This document shows positions 17,903 through 26,158 of a DNA stretch of 64,000 nucleotides, piece after piece. The DNA is from Desulfobulbaceae bacterium (GTDB lineage: Bacteria > Desulfobacterota > Desulfobulbia > Desulfobulbales > Desulfocapsaceae): positions 1-64,000 of the forward strand of contig JAHEER010000014.1 of assembly GCA_024640625.1 (NCBI GenBank). The letters are read 5' to 3'. A program made the position numbers and the translations under genes. The notes under the pieces are model-generated. The model made no database searches, was not told the DNA's origin, and was given only the letters and a program-made list of their open reading frames with translations. Within the stretch, counting starts at the first letter, position 1, and each line of letters begins with the position of its first letter.

Positions 17903-19501
17903 TTAGTTGCCGGAGTCGTTTTCCTCTTTCATGAGTTTATAGTTGACGCTGTCAATCATGGCCTGCCAGCTGGCTTCAATGATGTTGATCGATACCCCAA
18001 CGGTTCGCCATTGACACTTGCCGTCGGTACTCTCGATCAGCACTCTGACTTTGGCCTCGGTTCCATATTCGCCGGACAGGACCCTCACTTTATAGTCGGT
18101 GAGCTCCATTTCCTCGAGAATCGGATAAAACCGGGTGAGAGCTTTGCGCAGAGCACGGTCCAGGGCGTTTACCGGTCCATCGCCCATGGAGGCAGTGTGT
18201 ACCTCGGACCCTCCCACATACAGCCTGATAGTGGCTTCGGTCAGCGGCGGCCTGTCCATCCGGTACTTGTTGTTCATCACCCGAAAGCCGTCGACCCTGA
18301 AAAACTTGCGCTGGATACCTAGAGCATTGCGCATCAAAAGCTCGAAACTGGCTTCGGCGGCCTCATACTGATAACCCAGGTTTTCTTTTTCTTTCAAATC
18401 ACTCATTATCGAAGCCAGCAGCGGGTCGTCGGGCCGCAGCTTGATGCCCCATTTTTCGGCCTTGTGGAGGATGTTGGAGCGGCCTGACTGGTCCGAGATA
18501 AGGATGCGTCGATGATTGCCGACCTTTTCCGGCTCGATGTGCTCGTAGGTCAGGGGATTTCGCTTGACGGCGCTGACGTGGATTCCACCCTTGTGGGCGA
18601 AGGCGGAATCTCCCACATAGGGTTGATAACGGTTGTGCCGCAGATTGGCCATCTCGTTGACCAGACGTGAAGTGGGGAAGAGGTTTTCGATGTGGTCCTT
18701 GGCCTGGCACTCAAGTCCCATCTTGAAAATCATGGCGGGCAGGATCGAAGTCAGATTGGCGTTGCCGCAGCGCTCCCCGAACCCGTTGATGGTGCCCTGA
18801 ACGTGATCGATGCCGTGACCGAGGCCGATCAAGGCGTTGGCCACCCCGGTTTCCGAATCGTTGTGGGTGTGAATGCCGAGCTTGATCGGAGTTTTCGATT
18901 CCAAATATCTCTGCCTGACGGCATCAAGTATTGCGGGCAGTTCGTGGGGCAGCGTACCTCCGTTGGTATCGCAGAGTACCAGGGTTTCAGCTCCGCCTTT
19001 GACCGCCTGGTCCAGGGTCGCCAGGGCATATTCCCGATTGTTTTTATAGCCGTCGAAAAAATGTTCGGCGTCATAAATCACTTCATCGACGCGACTTTTA
19101 AGATAGTGCAGGGTGTCTTCAATGATTTCGAGGTTCTGTTCAAGGGTGATCTTCAAGGCATCGGTTACATGCACATCCCAGCTCTTTCCGAAAATCGTAA
19201 TGACCGGTGTCTCCGACTGAAGCATCGCCTGAGTGTTGGTATCCTTGTCGGCGCTGTTGTTGATCCGGCGAGTGGAGCCGAAGGCGCTGATCTTCGCATG
19301 CTTGAGTTGCACCCCCCTGATTTTCTTGAAGTATTCCACCGACATCGGATTAGAGCCGGGCCAGCCGCCTTCGATATAGTCGACCCCGAGATCGTCGAGC
19401 GCGTGGGTGATACGTACCTTGTCGTCAACCGAGAGGTTGAAATTCTCGGCCTGGGTACCGTCTCTAAGTGTCGTGTCGTAGATTTCTATGGCTCGTGCCA
19501 T
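17903..19501 (-). CDS. cimA: (R)-citramalate synthase
   Basis: A 532-residue LeuA-superfamily enzyme joining pyruvate and acetyl-CoA to citramalate, the threonine-independent route to 2-oxobutyrate and isoleucine. The start E-I-Y-D-T-T-L-R-D-G-T-Q-A-E is the citramalate-synthase version of the HMGL-like catalytic motif; GIHTHNDSETGVAN and V-Q-G-T-I-N-G-F-G-E-R-C-G-N-A-N hold metal-binding residues, and the C-terminal regulatory LeuA dimer domain (from about residue 390) is present. The start is ATG 19501 with GGAGG 13 bases upstream; a longer frame to 19543 lacks conservation. The gene is followed directly by the AEC remnant. Confidence 0.93.
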   Translation of the reverse strand: MARAIEIYDTTLRDGTQAENFNLSVDDKVRITHALDDLGVDYIEGGWPGSNPMSVEYFKKIRGVQLKHAKISAFGSTRRINNSADKDTNTQAMLQSETPVITIFGKSWDVHVTDALKITLEQNLEIIEDTLHYLKSRVDEVIYDAEHFFDGYKNNREYALATLDQAVKGGAETLVLCDTNGGTLPHELPAILDAVRQRYLESKTPIKLGIHTHNDSETGVANALIGLGHGIDHVQGTINGFGERCGNANLTSILPAMIFKMGLECQAKDHIENLFPTSRLVNEMANLRHNRYQPYVGDSAFAHKGGIHVSAVKRNPLTYEHIEPEKVGNHRRILISDQSGRSNILHKAEKWGIKLRPDDPLLASIMSDLKEKENLGYQYEAAEASFELLMRNALGIQRKFFRVDGFRVMNNKYRMDRPPLTEATIRLYVGGSEVHTASMGDGPVNALDRALRKALTRFYPILEEMELTDYKVRVLSGEYGTEAKVRVLIESTDGKCQWRTVGVSINIIEASWQAMIDSVNYKLMKEENDSGN

Positions 19502-19672
19502 GACCCTTGTCACACCTCCAGGTTGAAACCAATGGTGCTTCATTCCGAACAGACGAAAATGAAGCCCTCGAGTAAACCGTATACCTTAAGAAAATTAAGC
19601 GAAATTGCAAATACTTTAGAATTCAAGCGATTCAGCGCAGGTGTCTTTCAGCCTGCACTTAGGTGGGGGTGA

Positions 19673-22333
19673 TCAGAACTGCAGCGAACGATCGCGGTGC
19701 ACCGACTGACAGCTGGCAACCGCCTTTATCTGCTCAGGGGACAAGCGGCGCTGCAGCCGGAGACCGATGGATCCCTTAATGGCCTGATCATAAGACGCCA
19801 AGGCGGTGGCCAGTTCAGCTGCTGCCCGACTGCGCCACTCGACTTCAGCACTAAATATCCCTAAGCCGTCTCTTAGTTCCGTAACCGCTTTGTCAGGATC
19901 TGGATTCTTTCCCCTGAGGGCTCGGCGCGCCCTGGAAAGCTTGGTCCTGATGGCGTCCGCGCCGGCAATTGTACCAAGGTCTTGTTCTGATTCTTTCAGC
20001 AGCGCCATACCATTTTCTGCCGAACTATTGAGAATAGCCGCCTCCAGGGCTGTCAGCTGCTGTTCAAGAGCGGCCAAGTCTGCAGCGCTGTCAAGGACGC
20101 CTCTCAATTCCGCTATCGTTTCGTAGACCTGGTCTACATTACTCCGGTAGCCGCGACGCGCGACCTTTTCGGCCTTATCCAGTTCTGTATAGATTTTGTT
20201 CGCCTCAGTCCAGCTCTCGGGGATCTGTTTTTGAAGATCCTCTATCTTGGCTTTGCTGTCCTCTATTTCGCCTTCAATACGTTGGAGAGCATTTTCATCA
20301 GGAGTATCACTCCGGGAAACTCTCATCATATCCTGTTCCAATTCCTCGATTACCTGTTCGAGTCTGCGTTGTTGTGACTGCAGCCCGCGAACCTGGTGAT
20401 GCAAGGGACGGTACTCGGGTTCATAGCTGCTGCGGTCTGCTTCAGCCTGGCGAACCAGGGCAACCAGATTGAAGGTGTCCAAAGTGCGGTCCAGACTTTC
20501 ATGCAATGCGTGTTGCCGTTCTTCGGGCAACACGGAGAGATTCTCTGCACGCAGGGTATCGACATGGCCGCGAAGTTCATCACTGTGACTATCATAGAAG
20601 TCGAATAGATGCTCTTCGATGCAATACTGCAGTCGCGGGTTGATAGGCGGAGGTGCTGTCTCAACCGATAGAGAGACACGGGTTGGCAGGTAGTTCACCA
20701 GGCTGGGGGTCAGGGCGACGATAACCAAGGCAACCAGTTGCAGGACGATAAAGGGTATGGCGCCGCGATATATCTCCAGCGTTTTTACGACTGCCGGTGC
20801 AACGCCCCGAAGATAGAACAGGGAAAAGCCGAACGGCGGCGTCAGAAACGAGGTCTGGAGATTAAGTCCCACCATGACGCCGAACCACACAGCCGTCACA
20901 TTTGCTCCTGGATCGGCAAGCAGTATGGGGGCAACAATGGGAACCACGACCACGGCAATTTCAAGAAAATCGATGAAAAAACCAAGAACGAACATGACCA
21001 GCATGACGACAATGAACTGAACCCAGAATCCGCCTTCCAGGCTGGTGAGAAAATGCTTGACCAGTTCTTCACCGCCAAATCCCCGAAAAGCGGCGGTCAG
21101 CATGGCCGCGCCCAGAAGAATAATAAACACCATGGAGGTGGTTTTGGCTGTTTCCACCATGACCCCGTGGAGGGTGTCTTCGATTCTGTAGATCCGCCAG
21201 ATGCTCCAGACAATGGCAATCAGTAAACAGGTAGCGGCGATTGCTGCCAGGATAAGGCCCGCCCCATCTCCGGGTTTGATGCTTTTCACATTCAATTCGT
21301 AGAAGGAGAGAAGCAGTGCCAGAGCAATTGTTGAAGCGAGTGCGATAAGCGCCGGATAATAGGCACTGCGTTGCCCTTCGGCAAGACGATACCCGCCCAT
21401 GATCATGGCCCCGATCGCCCCCACCGCCCCTGCCTGGTTGACCGTGGCCACGCCGAGAATAATGGAGCCGAGCACCAAAAGAATCAGGGTGAGGGGCGGG
21501 GTCAGCGCCAAGGCAACCCGTTTAGCGAAAATTCGATCAAATTTGCCTTCGTAGGGTACGGGCGGTGCTGATCCCTTACGGAACAAGGCGACAAAGAGGA
21601 TATAGGAGATATAGAGGCCGACCAGGACGAGGCCGGGCACCAGCGCACCCATAAACATTTCTCCTGCGCTGGTAGATGTGACATCCAGTACAGAAGGGAT
21701 GCTGAATTCACCGGTTACTTCCTTGTACGCTGCTTTACGCATCGTACTGGCCTGATCGGTCGCACCCGCTAACTGATCTGCCAGAATAATAAGGACAACG
21801 GAGGGGGGAATGATCTGGCCCAATGTACCCGAGGCGCAAATGGTGCCCGTTGCCAGGGGTTTGCTGTAATTATTTCGCAGCATGGCTGGGAGCGAAATCA
21901 GCCCCATGGCGATGACCGTCGCCCCGACAATACCGGTGGTTGCGGCCAGGAGTGCACCAACCAGCACAACGGAGATACCCAGCCCACCGGGAACCGGCCC
22001 GAACAGCTGGGCCATGGTAATCAGAAGATCTTCAGCGATCTTGGAGCGCTGAAGCATGATCCCCATAAAAATGAACAGGGGGACCGCAATAAGCGTATCC
22101 CGATCGACATCCCAGTAGAGACTGCGAAAATTTGTGACGCCGGCACTGAGCCACTGAAAGGGACCCCCTTCTATGAAGAAGGCACTGGTATCTTCAGCAA
22201 AAAGAAAACCACTCAGCGCCGCAGCTCCGATGGTGAGAATAGCAGCTCCCGGCAGTGCAAAGGCGACCGGATAGCCAGAAGAGAGGGCAATCACCATCAA
22301 TAAGATGAGAATCGCAAGGAAGAGAAGTTCCAT
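19673..22333 (-). CDS. TRAP transporter large permease (DctM) with 330-residue coiled-coil tail
   Basis: An 886-residue protein. Residues 1-555 are a DctM permease with about 13-14 helices, including G-A-L-L-A-A-T-T-G-I-V-G-A-T-V and I-I-P-P-S-V in the first half and F-L-T-P-P-F-G in the second; a helical-pair insertion of about 90 residues sits mid-way. Residues about 556-886 are hydrophilic and strongly coiled-coil-like (R-R-L-E-Q-V-I-E-E-L-E-Q-D, EGEIEDSKAKIEDLQ, L-E-Q-Q-L-T-A-L-E-A). Ordinary DctM proteins have about 430 residues. It ends the TRAP operon dctP-dctQ-dctM read on minus. The tail presumably lies in the cytoplasm and may recruit a partner. Confidence 0.88.
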   Translation of the reverse strand: MELLFLAILILLMVIALSSGYPVAFALPGAAILTIGAAALSGFLFAEDTSAFFIEGGPFQWLSAGVTNFRSLYWDVDRDTLIAVPLFIFMGIMLQRSKIAEDLLITMAQLFGPVPGGLGISVVLVGALLAATTGIVGATVIAMGLISLPAMLRNNYSKPLATGTICASGTLGQIIPPSVVLIILADQLAGATDQASTMRKAAYKEVTGEFSIPSVLDVTSTSAGEMFMGALVPGLVLVGLYISYILFVALFRKGSAPPVPYEGKFDRIFAKRVALALTPPLTLILLVLGSIILGVATVNQAGAVGAIGAMIMGGYRLAEGQRSAYYPALIALASTIALALLLSFYELNVKSIKPGDGAGLILAAIAATCLLIAIVWSIWRIYRIEDTLHGVMVETAKTTSMVFIILLGAAMLTAAFRGFGGEELVKHFLTSLEGGFWVQFIVVMLVMFVLGFFIDFLEIAVVVVPIVAPILLADPGANVTAVWFGVMVGLNLQTSFLTPPFGFSLFYLRGVAPAVVKTLEIYRGAIPFIVLQLVALVIVALTPSLVNYLPTRVSLSVETAPPPINPRLQYCIEEHLFDFYDSHSDELRGHVDTLRAENLSVLPEERQHALHESLDRTLDTFNLVALVRQAEADRSSYEPEYRPLHHQVRGLQSQQRRLEQVIEELEQDMMRVSRSDTPDENALQRIEGEIEDSKAKIEDLQKQIPESWTEANKIYTELDKAEKVARRGYRSNVDQVYETIAELRGVLDSAADLAALEQQLTALEAAILNSSAENGMALLKESEQDLGTIAGADAIRTKLSRARRALRGKNPDPDKAVTELRDGLGIFSAEVEWRSRAAAELATALASYDQAIKGSIGLRLQRRLSPEQIKAVASCQSVHRDRSLQF

Positions 22334-22358
22334 GTCGTGATTTCCTTTTTGCCCTCGA

Positions 22359-23426
22359 TTAGGAATTGTCGGCTAACTGATCACCGCCAGGCTCATCACC
22401 AAGCTCGGCGACATGGTAGAGCAAATAACTGGAAAACTGCACAATCATGGACACGGCATAGACGGCCAAAAAACCGACCATCAGGTACTTCACATACAGT
22501 CCATAGCCGGATTGTGAGACTTCGAAACTAAAGAGCGGGCTGTTGATGCTGCTGGTTTTATCCCACATGCCGGTCATCAGGATAATCCACCCCAACGGCA
22601 GCCCCAGAAGCAGGGTCCCGACACTGTTGACCCATGCCTTGGCTGGTTTTCCAAAACGCGAATAGAGCACATCGACGCGGACATGGCCTTCGTGAACCAG
22701 CGTATAGGCGCTGGCGAACAGAAAGAGCGCCGCGTACCAGAAGCGAACGAGATCCCCCATGAAGGGTTGCTCATAGGAAAATACAAAGCGGGAAATGACA
22801 ATCTGAAACTGTGCCAGTACGACCAGAAGAGTCAACCAGACAAACCCCAGGGATCGACTAAAGAAAGCAATCACGCAGGACAGCAGGAGCAGCGGATAGT
22901 GCACATAGATAATTCGATACTGCGGTCGCCCTAGAGCCTCGGTCAACTGCTCACCGACCAGTGGCGCCAGCAGTTCCTCCACCCTGAGAAACGAGATGAT
23001 GATATCGGCAAGCCCGATAATCAGAACGATCCAGAAGGAGGCTCGAATGATATAAGCAGCAAACCTGCTCAATAGATCAGAATCGGCGCGCAGAGACCGA
23101 TTGCTCGTCGCTATGACGTAGAGCGCTGAAACCGCTATCGCACCCAGGTAACTCGACAGCTGCAGCCACCCTTGAGTGACCTGAGACTGGCTCAGAGGGT
23201 CACGCAAGGCCTCCAGACCAAACCAGCCCTGGTGGGCAAAAAAAGTTGGCAGCCCGGGCCATTGGAGCCCGAAATTCAGATAGTTGTTGATCAGAAAAAC
23301 GAGCATCACAGCGACAATCGATACTGCAAGTGTGCGTATAACAAGAACCGTGACCTTCTGTTTTACTGTATGAGGCAACGCCGTGTCGGCCGAAGTATCT
23401 GTATCGATCGTATTGGATGCACTCAT
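22359..23426 (-). CDS. TRAP transporter small permease (DctQ), enlarged form
   Basis: About 355 residues, against 160-200 for ordinary DctQ. The C-terminal half (FWYAALFLFASAYTLVHEGHVRVDVLYSRF) is the recognisable DctQ domain with its four helices. The N-terminal half adds another four or so hydrophobic segments. The start is ATG 23426; a TTG seven codons earlier gives a slightly longer protein. It lies between the binding protein, from which it is separated by a perfect hairpin, and DctM. Enlarged DctQ goes together with enlarged DctM in this operon. Confidence 0.85.
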   Translation of the reverse strand: MSASNTIDTDTSADTALPHTVKQKVTVLVIRTLAVSIVAVMLVFLINNYLNFGLQWPGLPTFFAHQGWFGLEALRDPLSQSQVTQGWLQLSSYLGAIAVSALYVIATSNRSLRADSDLLSRFAAYIIRASFWIVLIIGLADIIISFLRVEELLAPLVGEQLTEALGRPQYRIIYVHYPLLLLSCVIAFFSRSLGFVWLTLLVVLAQFQIVISRFVFSYEQPFMGDLVRFWYAALFLFASAYTLVHEGHVRVDVLYSRFGKPAKAWVNSVGTLLLGLPLGWIILMTGMWDKTSSINSPLFSFEVSQSGYGLYVKYLMVGFLAVYAVSMIVQFSSYLLYHVAELGDEPGGDQLADNS

Positions 23427-23523
23427 AAGTGGTGAACTGGGTTTCAAATGGGGGCGCAGCTACTATGACTATGGCAGTGTGAAGATGAAAAATAGCGCTA
23501 GTTGAAACGTCGTCTGCAGACAT

Positions 23524-23555
23524 ACGCTACGGTACCCCGAGGGGTACCGTAGCGT
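23524..23555. promoter_or_regulatory. Perfect 15-bp hairpin between dctP and dctQ
   Basis: ACGCTACGGTACCCC (23524-23538) pairs with GGGGTACCGTAGCGT (23541-23555) across a two-base loop. It lies 20 bases after the binding-protein stop and about 100 bases before the dctQ start on the minus strand. No T-run follows on minus, so it is more likely an mRNA-stabilising or attenuating structure that raises the amount of binding protein relative to membrane subunits, as known between malE and malF. Confidence 0.6.
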
Positions 23556-23575
23556 GATCACCGCAGTACTGCCGA

Positions 23576-24670
23576 TTACAGGTCAAGCACCAGGTTGCGC
23601 TTGTTGAGATAAGCCTGATCCGAGATCTTCATCCAGCTTCCGATTTCTTTACGTGCTTTGGCAAAGCTGTCATGGATACGTGCCGCTAGATCGCTGTGTT
23701 TTCTCGTCTCTTCGTATACTTCGGCGGCTGCTTCGCCGAAAGCGTCATAAACATCATCGTTGAATTCGCGGAGTTGTACACCCTGCTCGGTGACCAGCTT
23801 GTTGAGGGCCTCTCCGTTTCTAGCATTGAATTCCGCCATCATGACATCATTTTCCATGGATGCCGCGGCTTCTATGATCAGCTGGTCGGATTTCGATAGG
23901 CCGTCCCACCACTTTTTATTGATGCCTAAAGCCAGCATTGATCCTGGTTCATGCATGCCGGGATAGTAGTAGTATTTTGCCGCTTCATAGAACTTCATAA
24001 ACCCGTCATTCCAGGGTCCGACCCACTCTGTGGCATCGATCGATCCGGCGATCAGGTTTTCATAGATCTGCCCACCGGGAAGGGAAACAGGGGAAGCGCC
24101 CAGTTTGGCCATGACATCGCCGCCAAGGCCGGGGATACGCATTTTCAGTCCCTTCAAATCGTCAGGTGAGTTGATTTCCTTGCGGAACCAGCCGCCCATC
24201 TGGGAGCCGGTATTACCGCACATGAGTCCTTTGACACCAAATTCACCAGCCAGCTCATCCCATAATTCCTGGCCGCCGCCAAAGCGGATCCAGGAGTTCA
24301 TTTCGGCATAGGTCAAGCCGAATGGCACACTGCAGAAAAATGGAAACCCGGGGTGCTTGCCTTTCCAGTAGTATTCGGCGCCGTGATACATCTGGGCATT
24401 GCCCGATGCCACTTCATCAAAGGAGTCAAACGCTTTTACCCGCTCGCCTGCAGCAAAATAGTTCACCTTCATCCGGCCGTTGGTCATATCAGTCAACCGT
24501 TGGGCGAAACGCTGCGCCCCGGTGCCAAGTCCTGGAAAATCACGAGGCCAGGTGGTCACCATCGTAATTTCAATTGTGTTTTGTGCACGTACGGCCGGAG
24601 CTCCGGCGAGCAAGGCTCCAGCGGCAATGGCTCCAGCACCGGCTGTCTTGATAAACTCTCTTCTTTCCAT
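23576..24670 (-). CDS. TRAP transporter substrate-binding protein, TakP-like, Tat-exported
   Basis: A 364-residue DctP protein with a twin-arginine signal (MERREFIKTAGAGA, cleavage near V-R-A-Q). The domain landmarks L-K-G-L-K-M-R-I-P-G-L-G-G with its carboxylate-binding Arg, and GSIDATEWVGPWND with YYYYPGMHEPG, place it in the subfamily of the 2-oxoacid binder TakP and the calcium-lactate binder. This suggests a 2-oxo or 2-hydroxy acid ligand. The start is ATG 24670 with GGAGGAA upstream. It is the first gene of the dctPQM operon; a triple GTTGAT-type site lies just upstream. Confidence 0.92.
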   Translation of the reverse strand: MERREFIKTAGAGAIAAGALLAGAPAVRAQNTIEITMVTTWPRDFPGLGTGAQRFAQRLTDMTNGRMKVNYFAAGERVKAFDSFDEVASGNAQMYHGAEYYWKGKHPGFPFFCSVPFGLTYAEMNSWIRFGGGQELWDELAGEFGVKGLMCGNTGSQMGGWFRKEINSPDDLKGLKMRIPGLGGDVMAKLGASPVSLPGGQIYENLIAGSIDATEWVGPWNDGFMKFYEAAKYYYYPGMHEPGSMLALGINKKWWDGLSKSDQLIIEAAASMENDVMMAEFNARNGEALNKLVTEQGVQLREFNDDVYDAFGEAAAEVYEETRKHSDLAARIHDSFAKARKEIGSWMKISDQAYLNKRNLVLDL

Positions 24671-24690
24671 GGTGTTCCTCCCTCTTGAAG

Positions 24691-24716
24691 GTTGATAGAT
24701 CAACAGAATTGTTGAT
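24691..24716. promoter_or_regulatory. Three GTTGAT/ATCAAC half-sites upstream of dctP
   Basis: GTTGAT (24691-24696), ATCAAC (24699-24704) and GTTGAT (24711-24716) lie 20-46 bases ahead of the Tat-exported binding-protein start. The first two form a perfect inverted repeat around AG and the second pair another around AGAATT. This is operator-like geometry; the TGAT-NN-ATCA core resembles the xsc promoter dyad. On RNA the pairs could also fold alternately. No regulator is next to it. Confidence 0.45.
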
Positions 24717-24885
24717 TAAGCTTTGCTCCAGGTTACTAATTTTGCAGGTAAGACTATAATTTGCAACTTTTTTACGGTCTCAGAAGCTCCTTTTGTTCTG
24801 CTCTTGCTCTCGGGACGGATCCAGATGGTACTCCGTAACCTTCAAGTTCACTTTCGCTCCCTGCTGGGTTTGCTTGCAGCCATGG

Positions 24886-25974
24886 CTATTTGCGCAGATT
24901 GTTCCAGAGATTGACGATAAAGTCCTGGGCGTTGGTAAGGATCGCCTGGGCTTGAGCTGAGCCCCGGTTGGCGAGTTTATCGGCGCTGAACTCGGACATG
25001 TCGACAATGAAGTAGAAAACCGGTCGGACCGAACCGTCCGGATTGATTTTGTAGCTGGGCGTCATATTGCCGAAGGCAATGGAATGCAGCTGGGTGGCCA
25101 TGGCGATGACCGTTGTCGCCCTGCGGGCATGGCTGCGCATCTTATCCTGCGCCTCGTAGGCGTTGCCTGCTACTCCGGGCAGCGGGCCGTCATCGCGGAT
25201 CGAACCGGCCAGGACGTAAGGAACACCTTTTTTTTCGCAGGCGTAGATGATCCCATCCGCAACCCCTGTCTGGCTGATATAGGCACCGATTGATCCACTG
25301 GCGCGAACAGCATTTATCACGTCGAGATGGTTGTAGTGACCGAGCGGCACCAGCTGCTGGTTATAGATGTCTTGACCGAGCCCGGTCCCAAAACGGGACG
25401 CTTCCAGGTCGTGCGTTGCCAGAGCGTTTCCAGCCATCAGGCCATGACAGTAGCCGGCCTCGATCAGTCCCTGCATGGATTCCCGGCTATCCTTGTCAAA
25501 ACTGACAGCAGGCCCCAGTACCCAGACGATGTGGCCATGGTCACGGTCATACCTGAGAATGGCATAGAGATCGTCGTAGGAACGGGAAAAGGGGGTCTCT
25601 CTGGTGCCCCGGGAGCGAAAGGTAAACTTGTCTTCAGATTCCTCGGGCTGCACGAAGCCGTCGGCATGAACGAAGATGCCTTGCTCTCCGTTTTCGCTAC
25701 GGCCAACCACCACCTGGTCGTCTTTACTGAGGTTGCGTGGTTCGACCACCCGAAGTTGACCCTGGTCGACAACGAGAACGGCGTCCATCCTGCTTTCCGG
25801 GGCAAGTACCCAGCCGTATCCATCAAGCTTTACGTATTCGGGGAAATTGGAGGTGGCGTGAAACTGCTCCGGGGCGATGCCGTCGGCGGGCGCCGGAACG
25901 AGTTGAGCAGCGGGGCTGTCTGCAAACGGTGCGGTGTCGAAATCGGGTGGCTGATAGCTGGTAAGCGGATGCAT
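24886..25974 (-). CDS. LOR/SDH-family protein (archaeal-type ornithine cyclodeaminase-like)
   Basis: A 362-residue protein that matches the TIGR00300 LOR/SDH family (also the C-terminal domain of AgrE/ArgZ, shown there to turn ornithine into proline and ammonia using NAD). Landmarks: V-L-G-P-A-V-S-F, GLMAGNALATHDLE, G-H-Y-N-H-L-D-V-I-N-A-V-R-A-S-G-S-I, PYVLAGSIRDDGPLPGV, and ATQLHSIAFGNMTPS, with A-N-R-G-S-A-Q-A near the end. The start is ATG 25974, with GGAG eight bases upstream; a longer open frame to 26079 lacks family sequence. It lies after the second TRAP operon, on the same strand, so its substrate may be what that TRAP imports. Confidence 0.82.
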   Translation of the reverse strand: MHPLTSYQPPDFDTAPFADSPAAQLVPAPADGIAPEQFHATSNFPEYVKLDGYGWVLAPESRMDAVLVVDQGQLRVVEPRNLSKDDQVVVGRSENGEQGIFVHADGFVQPEESEDKFTFRSRGTRETPFSRSYDDLYAILRYDRDHGHIVWVLGPAVSFDKDSRESMQGLIEAGYCHGLMAGNALATHDLEASRFGTGLGQDIYNQQLVPLGHYNHLDVINAVRASGSIGAYISQTGVADGIIYACEKKGVPYVLAGSIRDDGPLPGVAGNAYEAQDKMRSHARRATTVIAMATQLHSIAFGNMTPSYKINPDGSVRPVFYFIVDMSEFSADKLANRGSAQAQAILTNAQDFIVNLWNNLRK

Positions 25975-26158
25975 GGCTGTCTCCAAGAATATGGATTCTC
26001 TTCTGTCACATGATAGGTAATCTGCGGATATTTGACAACAAGTGCCCTTTTTCATCTGCAAAAACGGCCCACATGACAAGGTCGGTCTTCAGCTACACCT
26101 CATGTCTGTACTTTTTGAAGATGGCTGCCATCTGACAAGGTCACAACGAGCACCAGGC

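Noticed and set aside
19673-22333. DctM tail as a separate gene joined by sequencing error
   Set aside because: The frame is continuous with no internal start plus ribosome-binding site at the junction, and the tail has coding-like composition.
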